DNA of 9,840 bases from Flavobacteriaceae bacterium (GTDB lineage Bacteria > Bacteroidota > Bacteroidia > Flavobacteriales > Flavobacteriaceae). The stretch is taken from NCBI GenBank assembly GCA_002693605.1, contig NZQO01000156.1, positions 1-9,840 of the forward strand, given 5' to 3'. Shown in pieces: positions 1 through 6,601 of the stretch (the first letter of the stretch is position 1; each line of letters starts with the position of its first letter). The translations under genes and the position numbers were made by a program. The notes below the pieces were generated by a model. That model was given only the letters and a program-made list of their open reading frames with translations, ran no database searches and was not told the origin of the DNA.

Positions 1-1116
1 AAACACCTTAAAATCGGAAAAGGGAATTTCTGCCACATAGGCCGCGTGCCGTTGCAATCGGTGTTCCTTTACCTGTAGCCATTTCGGTTGATAGGTCCCC
101 CGTTGGGCATCGGTGTCTTTCAGCAGCGCTTCCAGAAAGTGCCGGGGACTAGAGGAAATGGCGTGGGTGAGGCTAAAATAAGTGTTGTACGCCTTTTTAG
201 TATCGACGTGCCAATGCTGGGCCGGACGGTGGTTCCGCAAAAAGGCCTTCACTTTCTTTGACACGACCATGCCGCCCATAGTAAGCAGCAAATCGGGCTT
301 TAGCTGCAACAGCGCCTCTTCGGAAAGGGGCGCTATCAATTGGTCGATGGCCGGCACGAAAGCCGGATGGTGCACGTTCGAAGGGGTCTCCGTCAATACG
401 AGGACGCGTTCGTCATCGGCCAATTTTTGGAGCAGTTGCGGGGCGACGCTCCCGGGAAAGTCTACCCCCCACAATACGAGAATACGCTCGCTGCCTCGCC
501 ATGTTTTTTGGAAGAACGAGAAATCATCGGGCAGGCTTGGTACGGGCTCGCGCGCGGGCACGTTCTGGGGCTGCACGCTTGGTTTGGCAACGGTATCGTA
601 TAAGGGTTCCGAGAAGGGTAGGTTAATGTGTACCGGGCCGCGGCATTCGATGGCGGTATTCAGGGCCACGTTCAGTTCGGTCTCATTGTAACGCTGGTGC
701 GCGCTCCCCTCCCGGGCGTTGGCGCTGTAGAGAATATGGTTGCCGTACACGTTTTGCTGCTGGATGGTTTGCCCATCGCCAATTTCCTGAAGCGCATCGG
801 GCCTATCGGCCGAAATGACCACCAGCGGTAGGTCGCTATAAAAAGCCTCGGCCACGGCCGGATAGTAATTGAGCAAGGCCGAACCCGAGGTACATACAAC
901 GGCTACGGGCCGCCGTAGTTGCTGTGCCAAGCCGAGGGCGAAAAAAGCGGCGCAGCGCTCGTCGACAATACTGAAGGTGGTAATTTCGGGATGATTGGTA
1001 AAGCCAATGGTTAAGGGCGCATTGCGCGACCCGGGAGAAATGACAATGTGATCGATTCCCTTGGCTGCGCAAAGGTGGACAATGGTTTGGGCGAGCGGAA
1101 TTGCGGCGTATTTCAT
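1..1116 (-). CDS. menD: MenD, SEPHCHC synthase (3' end cut off by window edge)
   Basis: 2-succinyl-5-enolpyruvyl-6-hydroxy-3-cyclohexene-1-carboxylate synthase, the thiamine-diphosphate enzyme that joins isochorismate and 2-oxoglutarate in menaquinone synthesis (cytosolic). I translated this frame by hand: it runs open from an ATG at 1116 to the left edge, 372 codons with no stop. Seen: SPGSRNAPL at residues 27-35, VDERCAAFFALGLA at 51-64 with E53 matching the catalytic cofactor-activating Glu of the family (E55 in E. coli MenD), CTSGSA at 75-80, SADRP at 102-106 and GQTI at 115-118. These are family landmarks of the N-terminal pyrimidine-binding domain. The middle domain follows, and the diphosphate-binding C-terminal domain lies outside the window, since MenD is usually about 550-580 residues. 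The gene follows menF with a 31-base gap, so it is probably co-transcribed with it, although it may also have its own promoter in that gap. Confidence 0.95.
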   Translation of the reverse strand, partial: MKYAAIPLAQTIVHLCAAKGIDHIVISPGSRNAPLTIGFTNHPEITTFSIVDERCAAFFALGLAQQLRRPVAVVCTSGSALLNYYPAVAEAFYSDLPLVVISADRPDALQEIGDGQTIQQQNVYGNHILYSANAREGSAHQRYNETELNVALNTAIECRGPVHINLPFSEPLYDTVAKPSVQPQNVPAREPVPSLPDDFSFFQKTWRGSERILVLWGVDFPGSVAPQLLQKLADDERVLVLTETPSNVHHPAFVPAIDQLIAPLSEEALLQLKPDLLLTMGGMVVSKKVKAFLRNHRPAQHWHVDTKKAYNTYFSLTHAISSSPRHFLEALLKDTDAQRGTYQPKWLQVKEHRLQRHAAYVAEIPFSDFKVF

Positions 1117-1122
1117 GACTCG

Positions 1123-1150
1123 CAAAACTACGAATAACCTACGAATTTTA
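1123..1150 (-). promoter_or_regulatory. Possible internal promoter of menD, overlapping a tandem 8-base repeat
   Basis: Read on the minus strand, the menF-menD gap holds TAGTTTTG (1130-1123), an exact match to the Bacteroidota -7 consensus TAnnTTTG. A weak TTTA lies 18 bases upstream, where TTTG would be expected. The same gap holds a perfect direct repeat of CTACGAAT on the plus strand (1128-1135 and 1139-1146), spaced 11 bases apart, about one helical turn. The -7 box ends only 6 bases before the menD ATG, so a transcript from it would have almost no leader. The match is short and could be chance. Confidence 0.3.
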
Positions 1151-2221
1151 AAGCATGGGCTGTAGCACTTGCCCCATGGTCTGTAACTTGTTGTGCGTTT
1201 CCATCCACTCCAGCTCGGGGTCAGACTCGGCCGTAATGCCCCCGCCCACATATAGATGAGCGCGGGTACCCTCAATTTTCATGCAACGCAGGTTTACGAA
1301 TAGGGAGGAACTTTTCTCCACCTGGTTCACCGGGCCCGTAAAACCGGTATAATAGCCACGCTGATAGGTTTCGTGTTCCTTGATAAAGGCCTTTGCCACC
1401 TTGGCGGGGGTGCCACATACGGCCGGCGTGGGGTGCAAGGCAGCGGTTATGGTCTCTAGGGTCGCCTTGCCCGTCTTGAGGATCCCGGTAATATCGGTAC
1501 GGATGTGCGCTAGGGAACCTGCCCGAAACGTGCTCGCCTTTGAAATCTTAACCACCGAGGTCACCTTTTGCAGGCTGGTGGCAATGGCATCGGTTACCAG
1601 TTGCTGTTCGGCAATTTCCTTGGCGCTCCAGTGCGGGGTATCGCCATTGTGATGTTCTATCTTGTAGGTGCCCGCCAATGACATCGTGGTAAACGCGGTG
1701 TCTTCGGTCTTGAGGAGCACCTCCGGACTCGCCCCGCACCACAAGCCGGTGTCGGGATGGTACCATACATACCTATAGGCGGTTGGGTACAGCGGAAGCA
1801 AGCGGGTAAGCAGTTCGCCTATATCGAAATACGACAGCGACAGTTCCTTCTTGCGTGCCACGACAATTTTGTGGGCCTTTCGAAGCCGAATGGTGCGCAG
1901 GGCCTTGTTCACCAAGTCGAGGTGATGGTGGTGTTCCTTTTCGTTTTCCGAAATAGGGAGCTCCTTAATGGCGGGGGGCTGTAGCGTGTAATCTACCTGC
2001 ATTACCTCGCTCTCGTGCTCGGGAATGCAGAGCGCCTCGCGGTCGTACTCAAAGGGGGCCAAGATAACGCCCTTGTCGCAGTAGGTAGTGGTGGTGTGCT
2101 TGGTATCGTTTTTTTGGAATACGCCGTAGACCGTCTTCGAATCGGGTAGCGAATAGACGGCAAAGGGAAGTCGCTTCCCATAATGCCCTATCATTGTATC
2201 GAGAAAATGGGCTAGTTCCAT
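1148..2221 (-). CDS. menF: Isochorismate synthase MenF (chorismate-binding enzyme)
   Basis: Converts chorismate to isochorismate, the committed step into menaquinone synthesis; Mg-dependent and cytosolic. The 357-residue protein carries the chorismate-binding (anthranilate synthase component I/MenF/EntC) domain over roughly residues 100-355. Seen: K118 in HKIVVAR, matching the lysine that activates water in MenF/EntC; SLAGT at 181-185; HPTPAVCGTP at 263-272; ETYQRGYYTGFTG at 284-296 with the conserved acidic residue and RG; VGGGIT at 325-330; and SDPELEWME at 333-341 for magnesium. It is shorter than E. coli MenF (about 430) because the N-terminal region is small. The downstream neighbour MenD uses its product, which favours MenF over a siderophore EntC-type role. 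The ATG lies 5 bases past the thioesterase stop codon, so its ribosome-binding region is inside that gene. Confidence 0.93.
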   Translation of the reverse strand: MELAHFLDTMIGHYGKRLPFAVYSLPDSKTVYGVFQKNDTKHTTTTYCDKGVILAPFEYDREALCIPEHESEVMQVDYTLQPPAIKELPISENEKEHHHHLDLVNKALRTIRLRKAHKIVVARKKELSLSYFDIGELLTRLLPLYPTAYRYVWYHPDTGLWCGASPEVLLKTEDTAFTTMSLAGTYKIEHHNGDTPHWSAKEIAEQQLVTDAIATSLQKVTSVVKISKASTFRAGSLAHIRTDITGILKTGKATLETITAALHPTPAVCGTPAKVAKAFIKEHETYQRGYYTGFTGPVNQVEKSSSLFVNLRCMKIEGTRAHLYVGGGITAESDPELEWMETHNKLQTMGQVLQPML

Positions 2222-2226
2222 AGGTG

Positions 2227-2643
2227 TTATTTACGGAGGGTCAAGGTAGTGAGTTTTACCATAGATACCAACTCATTTGCCTCATTTACAATACGTATTT
2301 GCCATAATTGGGTTGTTCTTCCCTTGTGCAGCACGGTCGCATGGGCATACACGTTGCCGTCGCGAACGCCCCTTACGTGGTTGGCCGCGATCTCGATACC
2401 GCGTACCTGGGTGTCCTCCTCCAAGAACAGGAAAGCTGCCGCACTCCCCACACTCTCGGCCAGGGCAACGGTGGCCCCGCCGTGCAGCACGCCATCGGGC
2501 TGGTGCACGCGGGGGGTAACGGGCATCTTCGCCACAAGGGTGTTCTCGGAAACGTCGATAAACTCGATCTGCAAGGTTTCCATTAGGGTGTTCTCGCACA
2601 TGTCCCGGCAGGCGGCAAGGGTTTCTTCCTTCGTGTATTTCAT
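2227..2643 (-). CDS. Hotdog-fold acyl-CoA thioesterase, likely DHNA-CoA thioesterase (MenI/YdiI type)
   Basis: A 138-residue single-domain hotdog thioesterase of the PaaI/YdiI group. Seen: HQPDGVLHGGATVALAESVGS at 47-67 (the HGG plus AES active-site segment), with E63 at the same residue number as the catalytic glutamate of E. coli YdiI. NHVRGVRDG at 88-96 and the strand-rich C-terminus also fit. Its length is normal for the family. Its place as first gene of a menF-menD operon suggests that it hydrolyses 1,4-dihydroxy-2-naphthoyl-CoA to DHNA. That assignment is inference from context, because sequence alone does not separate it from PaaI-type phenylacetyl-CoA thioesterases. The start ATG at 2643 leaves 38 bases to the divergent hydrolase gene. 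Stop and next start (menF) are 5 bases apart, implying translational coupling. Confidence 0.85.
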   Translation of the reverse strand: MKYTKEETLAACRDMCENTLMETLQIEFIDVSENTLVAKMPVTPRVHQPDGVLHGGATVALAESVGSAAAFLFLEEDTQVRGIEIAANHVRGVRDGNVYAHATVLHKGRTTQLWQIRIVNEANELVSMVKLTTLTLRK

Positions 2644-2653
2644 AACTTTCGGT

Positions 2654-2661
2654 TAGCTTTG
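2654..2661 (+). promoter_or_regulatory. -7 box for the alpha/beta hydrolase gene
   Basis: TAGCTTTG is an exact match to the Bacteroidota -7 consensus TAnnTTTG. TTCG at 2630-2633, 20 bases upstream inside the opposing gene, is a near match to the -33 TTTG. Transcription would begin near 2665-2668, leaving a leader of about 15 A-rich bases before the ATG at 2682, as is usual in this phylum. Confidence 0.5.
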
Positions 2662-2663
2662 TA

Positions 2664-2671
2664 AAAATATA
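2664..2671 (-). promoter_or_regulatory. Probable -7 box for the menaquinone operon
   Basis: On the minus strand the sequence reads TATATTTT, one mismatch from TAnnTTTG, and sits 20 bases before the thioesterase ATG at 2643. No clear -33 TTTG is visible; it would fall inside the divergent hydrolase coding region. The box lies only 2 bases from the opposing -7 box, so the two promoters would share the same stretch of DNA. Confidence 0.35.
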
Positions 2672-2681
2672 AAAAATTGAA

Positions 2682-3326
2682 ATGGCAACAGAGCACGAGG
2701 TTTCCTATACATCGAAAAATACCTATACCACCTTACATTCGTTTTCGGAAACCACTGAGAACGTATGGTTGGTTTTCCACGGCATGGGCTACCTAAGCCG
2801 GTATTTCGGTAGGTACTTTACCGATTTGGACCCTGCCTCCAATTATGTGATTGCCCCACAGGCGCCCTCCAAATATTACCTTAAGGGGCAGTTTACCCAC
2901 GTGGGGGCCTCCTGGCTTACCCGCGAACAAACCGAGCTGGAAACCGAGAACGTACTTGCCTACGTCGATGCCGTATGGGAGCGAGCGCGCCCCGAACGCG
3001 ATGTGCGCCTGTTCGTGCTTGGGTACTCGCAGGGAGTATCTATCGCTACCCGCTGGCTCGCCTCGCGGAAGTTAGACTGCCATCACCTCATCTTGCACTC
3101 GGGTGGGATTCCCGTTGAGCTGAAACCTTCCCACTTCGAGCACCTGTCGTCCACCACGCGGGTGACCTACCTGTACGGCGACCGCGATGAATACATTACC
3201 GAGGCGCGCGAAACGGAAGAGCAGCTAAAGGCCTCGGCCCTCTTTGGAGACCGGCTAAACGTTCACGTATTTGAAGGCACCCACGAGGTAAACCGTGCAT
3301 TTTTGCGTAGGGTCGCGGCTAGGTAG
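2682..3326 (+). CDS. Alpha/beta hydrolase, carboxylesterase/phospholipase-like
   Basis: A 214-residue cytosolic alpha/beta-hydrolase with no signal peptide. Seen: the oxyanion-hole type FHGMG at 32-36, the nucleophile elbow GYSQG at 114-118 with S116, an acidic residue in YGDRDEYI at 165-172 (D167 or D169), and H201 in EGTHEV at 199-203. These form a full Ser-Asp-His triad in the expected order. The GYSQG elbow and small size resemble the carboxylesterase/lysophospholipase group more than MenH (SHCHC synthase), so the substrate is unknown. The gene is transcribed away from the menaquinone operon from a shared 38-base promoter region, which suggests but does not prove a functional link. The start ATG is supported by the A-rich leader and the -7 box just upstream. 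Confidence 0.85.
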   Translation: MATEHEVSYTSKNTYTTLHSFSETTENVWLVFHGMGYLSRYFGRYFTDLDPASNYVIAPQAPSKYYLKGQFTHVGASWLTREQTELETENVLAYVDAVWERARPERDVRLFVLGYSQGVSIATRWLASRKLDCHHLILHSGGIPVELKPSHFEHLSSTTRVTYLYGDRDEYITEARETEEQLKASALFGDRLNVHVFEGTHEVNRAFLRRVAAR

Positions 3327-3434
3327 TTTGTAGGACAAGAAATTATTTTGTGTATTTCGTCGATTTTTCTTGCGTTTAACCTTTATTTGTTTTTAATTTA
3401 CCCTATATTGTAAGAAATTTCATTGCCCCTACAT

Positions 3435-4145
3435 ATGAAAAACCTACTACTTACCTGCTGTCTTATGCTCTTTTGCGGGATGGCTATCGCCCAAGTTAGC
3501 GCCACCGAAAAGCAGGCGCTCATCGATCTGTACAACGCCACGCAAGGTGACCACTGGAACACCAAGTGGAACCTAAAAAAGGACGTTGCCACGTGGCACG
3601 GCGTAACCGTTGCCGACGATCACGTAACGGGCATTAGCCTGTTGTTCAACAACCTTGAGGGAACGTTACCGGCCAGTATTGGCGCGCTCACCCACCTTCG
3701 GGTACTGGAGCTTTCGTTCAACAAGCTGTCGGGCACCTTGCCCGAGAGTCTCGGAAATTTGCGCAAACTGGAAACCCTTGCCTTTAACGGCAATATGTTG
3801 GGCGGTACGATTCCGTCGAGCCTGGGAAAACTGGGCAATTTGAAAAACCTACACCTTAGCAGCAATTCGTTTACGGGCACCGTGCCCACCGAGTTGGGCA
3901 AGCTCAAGAAACTGGAGGTATTTAACGTATTCGACAATCAGTTAACGGGAAGCCTTCCCGTGGCGATCGCCAAGAACATTAAGTTGAAGGAGCTTATCGT
4001 GGCCGAAAACAAATTTGAGAACACCGAGACCATTTCCATAATATTGTTATCTACCTCGGGAACAGGTCTTGACCTCAGCGTCCCGAACGTTACAAACACC
4101 AGCCAACCCATTATCGCCACCGAAACGAGTAACGATAACGAGTAA
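3435..4145 (+). CDS. Secreted leucine-rich-repeat protein with plant-type repeats
   Basis: A 236-residue exported protein. Residues 1-20 form a signal peptide (K3, hydrophobic core, AIA-Q cleavage site at 19/20 or 20/21); C14 is preceded by F, so a lipobox is unlikely. Residues 24-60 form a cap-like module (ALIDLYNATQGDHW, then W..GVTV), common before bacterial LRRs. About five 24-residue repeats follow at roughly 72-191, each with the N-x-L-x-G-x-(L/I/V)-P pattern of plant-specific-type LRRs (GTLP, GTLP, GTIP, GTVP, GSLP), then a degenerate sixth and a Ser/Thr/Asn-rich tail. No gliding-associated sorting domain is seen at the C-terminus. The ATG at 3435 is preferred over an in-frame TTG four codons upstream because it starts the signal peptide directly. 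The upstream gap 3327-3434 is AT-rich, with only a weak promoter-like TTTG (3386-3389) and TATATTG (3404-3410). The role is unknown; protein or glycan binding at the surface is inference. Confidence 0.85.
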   Translation: MKNLLLTCCLMLFCGMAIAQVSATEKQALIDLYNATQGDHWNTKWNLKKDVATWHGVTVADDHVTGISLLFNNLEGTLPASIGALTHLRVLELSFNKLSGTLPESLGNLRKLETLAFNGNMLGGTIPSSLGKLGNLKNLHLSSNSFTGTVPTELGKLKKLEVFNVFDNQLTGSLPVAIAKNIKLKELIVAENKFENTETISIILLSTSGTGLDLSVPNVTNTSQPIIATETSNDNE

Positions 4146-4150
4146 AATTT

Positions 4151-4203
4151 TCAAAAAAGGATATAAAGTTAATATTGGTTATTTAAAAATAATATCTTTT
4201 TGA
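4151..4203 (+). repeat. AT-rich imperfect inverted repeat after the LRR gene
   Basis: TCAAAAAAGGATAT (4151-4164) can pair with ATATCTTTTTGA (4192-4203) over 12 base pairs with a 2-base bulge, enclosing 27 AT-rich bases. It sits between the LRR stop codon and the GC-rich terminator and may form a 3' UTR stem. Low GC makes chance pairing plausible. Confidence 0.35.
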
Positions 4204-4207
4204 AAGC

Positions 4208-4238
4208 ACGGCCTCCCATCAGGGGCCGTTTTTTTTTT
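4208..4238 (+). terminator. Intrinsic terminator of the LRR gene
   Basis: Stem ACGGCCTC (4208-4215), loop CCATCA, stem GGGGCCGT (4222-4229) with one G-T pair, followed by a run of ten T (4229-4238). It is orientated for the plus strand. No T-run follows on the minus strand, so it does not obviously end the convergent operon. Confidence 0.9.
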
Positions 4239-4260
4239 GGAGTATAGTGAAGCGAAAAGG

Positions 4261-4917
4261 CTAATGGGAAACGCTTAGGTATTCGAACAGGAGAACGATC
4301 TTTCCTTTCTTAATCTTCTGTTCCCGCATCTTCTTCCGATCGACCGAGGCATCCTTTCCCATAAAGGTAAGCGGGAGCCGAATCCGTTCCATTTCAAAGG
4401 AAACGATCACTTCGAAGGGCAAGGGTGCTGCGGCATTGGCATAGCGCATCGCAATATCGTAAGTGCCGTCCTTCTTGGTACTGATCGTAGCGCGTTTTAT
4501 CTGACGGCTCTCGGGGTTCCAATAGAGCGTGGCTATGGAGAACTTTGCCGCATCCGTCTCGGGCACGACGCTCACCACCGATAACGGTGTTCCCCCAACG
4601 GTCTCCTCGCCCCTATCGACCACCAGGTAGGGATGTTCGAACAGTTCCTGAAACGTAAGGTCAAGTCCGCGCTTTGGCAGCAGTGCAAAATCGCTAGAGG
4701 TAACCTCCATCGAGGCGCCCTTTGCAAACCGTACCTGCGCTTCCTTTTCGGGCATCGTGATAAAGGGAATGTCCACGCGAAGCTTCACGTTTGCCGTAAA
4801 GGCCGTAATGCCTTGCATTTTCAGCAACAAGGGCTCCAATTTCTCGATTGGGGTTTGTGCACCGAGCCACGGGGCCATACAGAATAGTGCAATTAGAAAT
4901 AGAATTTTTTTGTTCAT
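4261..4917 (-). CDS. Exported protein, possibly LolA-like; last gene of an ABC-transporter operon
   Basis: A 218-residue protein with a clear signal peptide at residues 1-20 (MNKK, hydrophobic stretch, LGA-Q cleavage site) and no further membrane segment, so probably periplasmic. The mature part starts IEKLEPLLLKMQGITAFTANVK and continues with alternating strands, as in the LolA/outer-membrane-lipoprotein-sorting fold (for example LYWNPESRQIKRATIS at about 140-155). This fold assignment is an impression from pattern, not from a conserved motif. The start ATG (4917) overlaps the permease stop codon as ATGA, which fixes the start and implies translational coupling. A longer open frame extends upstream to 5250, but that part is the permease gene read in another frame. 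The C-terminus is very basic (DRKKMREQKIKKGK). Function is unknown; a role linked to the ABC transporter is inferred from the operon. Confidence 0.8.
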   Translation of the reverse strand: MNKKILFLIALFCMAPWLGAQTPIEKLEPLLLKMQGITAFTANVKLRVDIPFITMPEKEAQVRFAKGASMEVTSSDFALLPKRGLDLTFQELFEHPYLVVDRGEETVGGTPLSVVSVVPETDAAKFSIATLYWNPESRQIKRATISTKKDGTYDIAMRYANAAAPLPFEVIVSFEMERIRLPLTFMGKDASVDRKKMREQKIKKGKIVLLFEYLSVSH

Positions 4918-5744
4918 CCAAGTTCCTTTTTTTGAAATCGATACACCCCCAGCCCCATGGCCGCAATGCTGTACACTGCCAGTACCGCCAGATTGGCGGC
5001 AATGCGGGGGTAGGGTATGTCGGAAATGAAAAAATACTGCCAGGTGTCGTTCAACTTCGGAAAGAATAACTGGTGCACAAGTTCCGAATTGAAATCGACC
5101 TTCATCAACACGTTGGCCAAGATTAAAAATAATAACGAGAGAATCCACGTGGTAACCGATTCTCGTACCCACACGGCGAGGGTAAGGCTTACGACCGAAT
5201 AGAAAACCGTAATCCCCGCCCCCGCAACAAAGGCGCCCACTAAGCGCCAAAAGGCCGATTCCTGTTCATAGAAGACCAGGCCGTTTAAATATACGATGAG
5301 GTCGCCCTTTCCGAAAAGGAGGTAGGCAAAGAGAAACGAGCTAATTGCCAAACTGGTCACGATAAGCAGCGTAAAGCCAATGCCCACCACATATTTTGAC
5401 AGGATGTACTGCCACCTCCCTACCGGTTGCATAAATACGGTTTGTATGGTGTTGTCCTTATACTCGGTAGTGAGCAGGCCCGACACGATTATTATGAGAA
5501 TGAGCGGCACATGGAACCAGAGGGAGTTTAGCAGGAAGTAGGTTACCAAATTGCCATTTAGCAGGTTTCCCTCAAAGTAAAAGGTATCGCGCAGGCCCGC
5601 GAGCGCAAGGTCTATAATTTCGGCGCCCTGTAGATAGGCGCTGCCCATGACCATGGCCTCGATGGCCAATAGCGCCCCCAAGGCGTAATAGGTGCGGCGC
5701 TGCCGCCATAGCTTGAACCATTCTACTGCCAGCAATGCCCTCAT
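4914..5744 (-). CDS. ABC-2-type transporter permease
   Basis: A 276-residue inner-membrane protein with about six hydrophobic segments, at roughly 20-38, 68-91, 118-143, 167-192, 198-213 and 248-267. The N-terminus MRALLAVEWFKLWRQRRTYY and the segment TEYKDNTIQTVFMQPVGRW (93-111) followed by ILSK are typical of ABC-2/BcrB-like permeases, in which an E...T...P.R....K element lies between helices 2 and 3. It pairs with the ATPase encoded just upstream; the ATG at 5744 overlaps that gene's stop as ATGA. The open frame extends further upstream to 6167, but only as a shadow of the ATPase gene, so the short start is chosen. Substrate is unknown; direction of transport (export) is the family norm. 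Confidence 0.88.
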   Translation of the reverse strand: MRALLAVEWFKLWRQRRTYYALGALLAIEAMVMGSAYLQGAEIIDLALAGLRDTFYFEGNLLNGNLVTYFLLNSLWFHVPLILIIIVSGLLTTEYKDNTIQTVFMQPVGRWQYILSKYVVGIGFTLLIVTSLAISSFLFAYLLFGKGDLIVYLNGLVFYEQESAFWRLVGAFVAGAGITVFYSVVSLTLAVWVRESVTTWILSLLFLILANVLMKVDFNSELVHQLFFPKLNDTWQYFFISDIPYPRIAANLAVLAVYSIAAMGLGVYRFQKKELG

Positions 5745-6601
5745 ACGGATGTGTGGAATAATTGATTCATATCCAGCTGCGGGGTGCAGGAAGTAATGGC
5801 AATATTGGCCGCTACGAGCTTTTGCAGCAGTGCGGAAATTTCCCCGTGGGGAATAGTTACCGTAGCGCACGTTCCATGGAAGGAGGCCGGGTACTCCTTC
5901 CAGACATCGGTTTCCCTTAGCTGCGGACCGCAAATCTGGTAGGTGGTGGTAAACCGCTCCAACAGCGTCGACGGGGCGCCACTGAACATGATCCTCCCCT
6001 CCCGCATCACGTGGATGGTGTCGCTCGTTTCGGCCAGCAGTGTTACGATATGCGAGGAGATAAGGATGGCCAGATTTTGCTTGCGCGCCAAGCTTTGTAT
6101 CAGGTTCTTGAGCGATTGGATGCCCACGGGGTCGAGCCCCGAAAAAGGTTCGTCCAGCACCAGGCATTTCGGATCATTCAACAAGGCAATGGCAATGCCC
6201 AAGCGTTGCTTCATCCCCATCGAAAAATGGCGTACGGCATCGGTCCGGTCTAGTGGCAGCCCTACGGCCTGCAGGCAATTCTCCAGATGGGATGGCTGGG
6301 TCGCGCTACCTTGCATTTTTGCGAAGACCTTGAGGTTGTCGCGTGCGCTGAGGTATCCGTAAAGCGCCGGTTTCTCGATTATGCCGCCGATTTTTTTGCT
6401 TCCCTCGGCAACGAGCTGTATGCTTCCCGTATCGGGCCGCAACAGTCCCAAAATCATTTTGAACAGGGTCGTTTTTCCCGCCCCGTTCGCCCCTAGGATA
6501 CCAACGATTTCACCCGCCGCACAGGTAAGGTCAATACCCCGTACCGCCTGGGTCGTGCCAAACGATTTTCCGACTTGCGAACAGGAGATGATTATACCCA
6601 A
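5741..6601 (-). CDS. ABC transporter ATPase (BcrA/CcmA-like), apparent TTG start
   Basis: A 286-residue nucleotide-binding subunit that powers the downstream permease. Seen: Walker A GANGAGKT at 37-44, a Q-loop region near IEKPALYGYLSARDNL (75-90), signature FSMGMKQRLG at 126-135, Walker B CLVLDEP at 146-152, D-loop SGLDP at 154-158 and switch H184. All catalytic elements are intact. The IEKPALYGYLSARDNL wording is typical of BcrA/antibiotic-resistance-type ATPases. The only fitting start codon is TTG at 6601: the frame meets a stop a few codons further upstream without an ATG, and the next ATG would delete Walker A. It overlaps the end of the upstream gene by 10 bases. The C-terminal 70 residues form the small accessory extension common in this group. 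It ends in a 4-base overlap with the permease. Confidence 0.92.
   Translation of the reverse strand: MGIIISCSQVGKSFGTTQAVRGIDLTCAAGEIVGILGANGAGKTTLFKMILGLLRPDTGSIQLVAEGSKKIGGIIEKPALYGYLSARDNLKVFAKMQGSATQPSHLENCLQAVGLPLDRTDAVRHFSMGMKQRLGIAIALLNDPKCLVLDEPFSGLDPVGIQSLKNLIQSLARKQNLAILISSHIVTLLAETSDTIHVMREGRIMFSGAPSTLLERFTTTYQICGPQLRETDVWKEYPASFHGTCATVTIPHGEISALLQKLVAANIAITSCTPQLDMNQLFHTSV

Noticed and set aside
182..691. Plus-strand open frame of 169 codons
   Set aside because: It is antisense to menD, whose minus-strand frame carries SPGSR, the catalytic Glu and the other family motifs. The plus-strand product has no recognisable domain.
836..1072. Minus-strand frame of 78 codons inside menD
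   Set aside because: It is menD DNA read in a different frame; the low-complexity Arg/Cys-rich product matches nothing.
2249..2656. Plus-strand open frame of 135 codons over the thioesterase gene
   Set aside because: It is antisense to a gene with intact hotdog motifs and has no supported start or domain.
2682..3326. The hydrolase as MenH (SHCHC synthase)
   Set aside because: It sits beside men genes and has a full triad, but the GYSQG elbow and overall pattern look like carboxylesterase/phospholipase types, and it is divergent rather than in the operon. The name was not assigned.
3423..3434. TTG start four codons upstream for the LRR protein
   Set aside because: The ATG at 3435 directly starts a normal signal peptide (MKN followed by a hydrophobic core); the extra residues MPLH add nothing.
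4918..5250. N-terminal extension of the exported 218-residue protein
   Set aside because: This stretch encodes the end of the permease in another frame. The signal peptide begins at the ATG at 4917, which overlaps the permease stop as ATGA.
5745..6167. N-terminal extension of the permease
   Set aside because: This part is the ATPase gene read in another frame; the membrane protein begins naturally at 5744 with an ATGA overlap.
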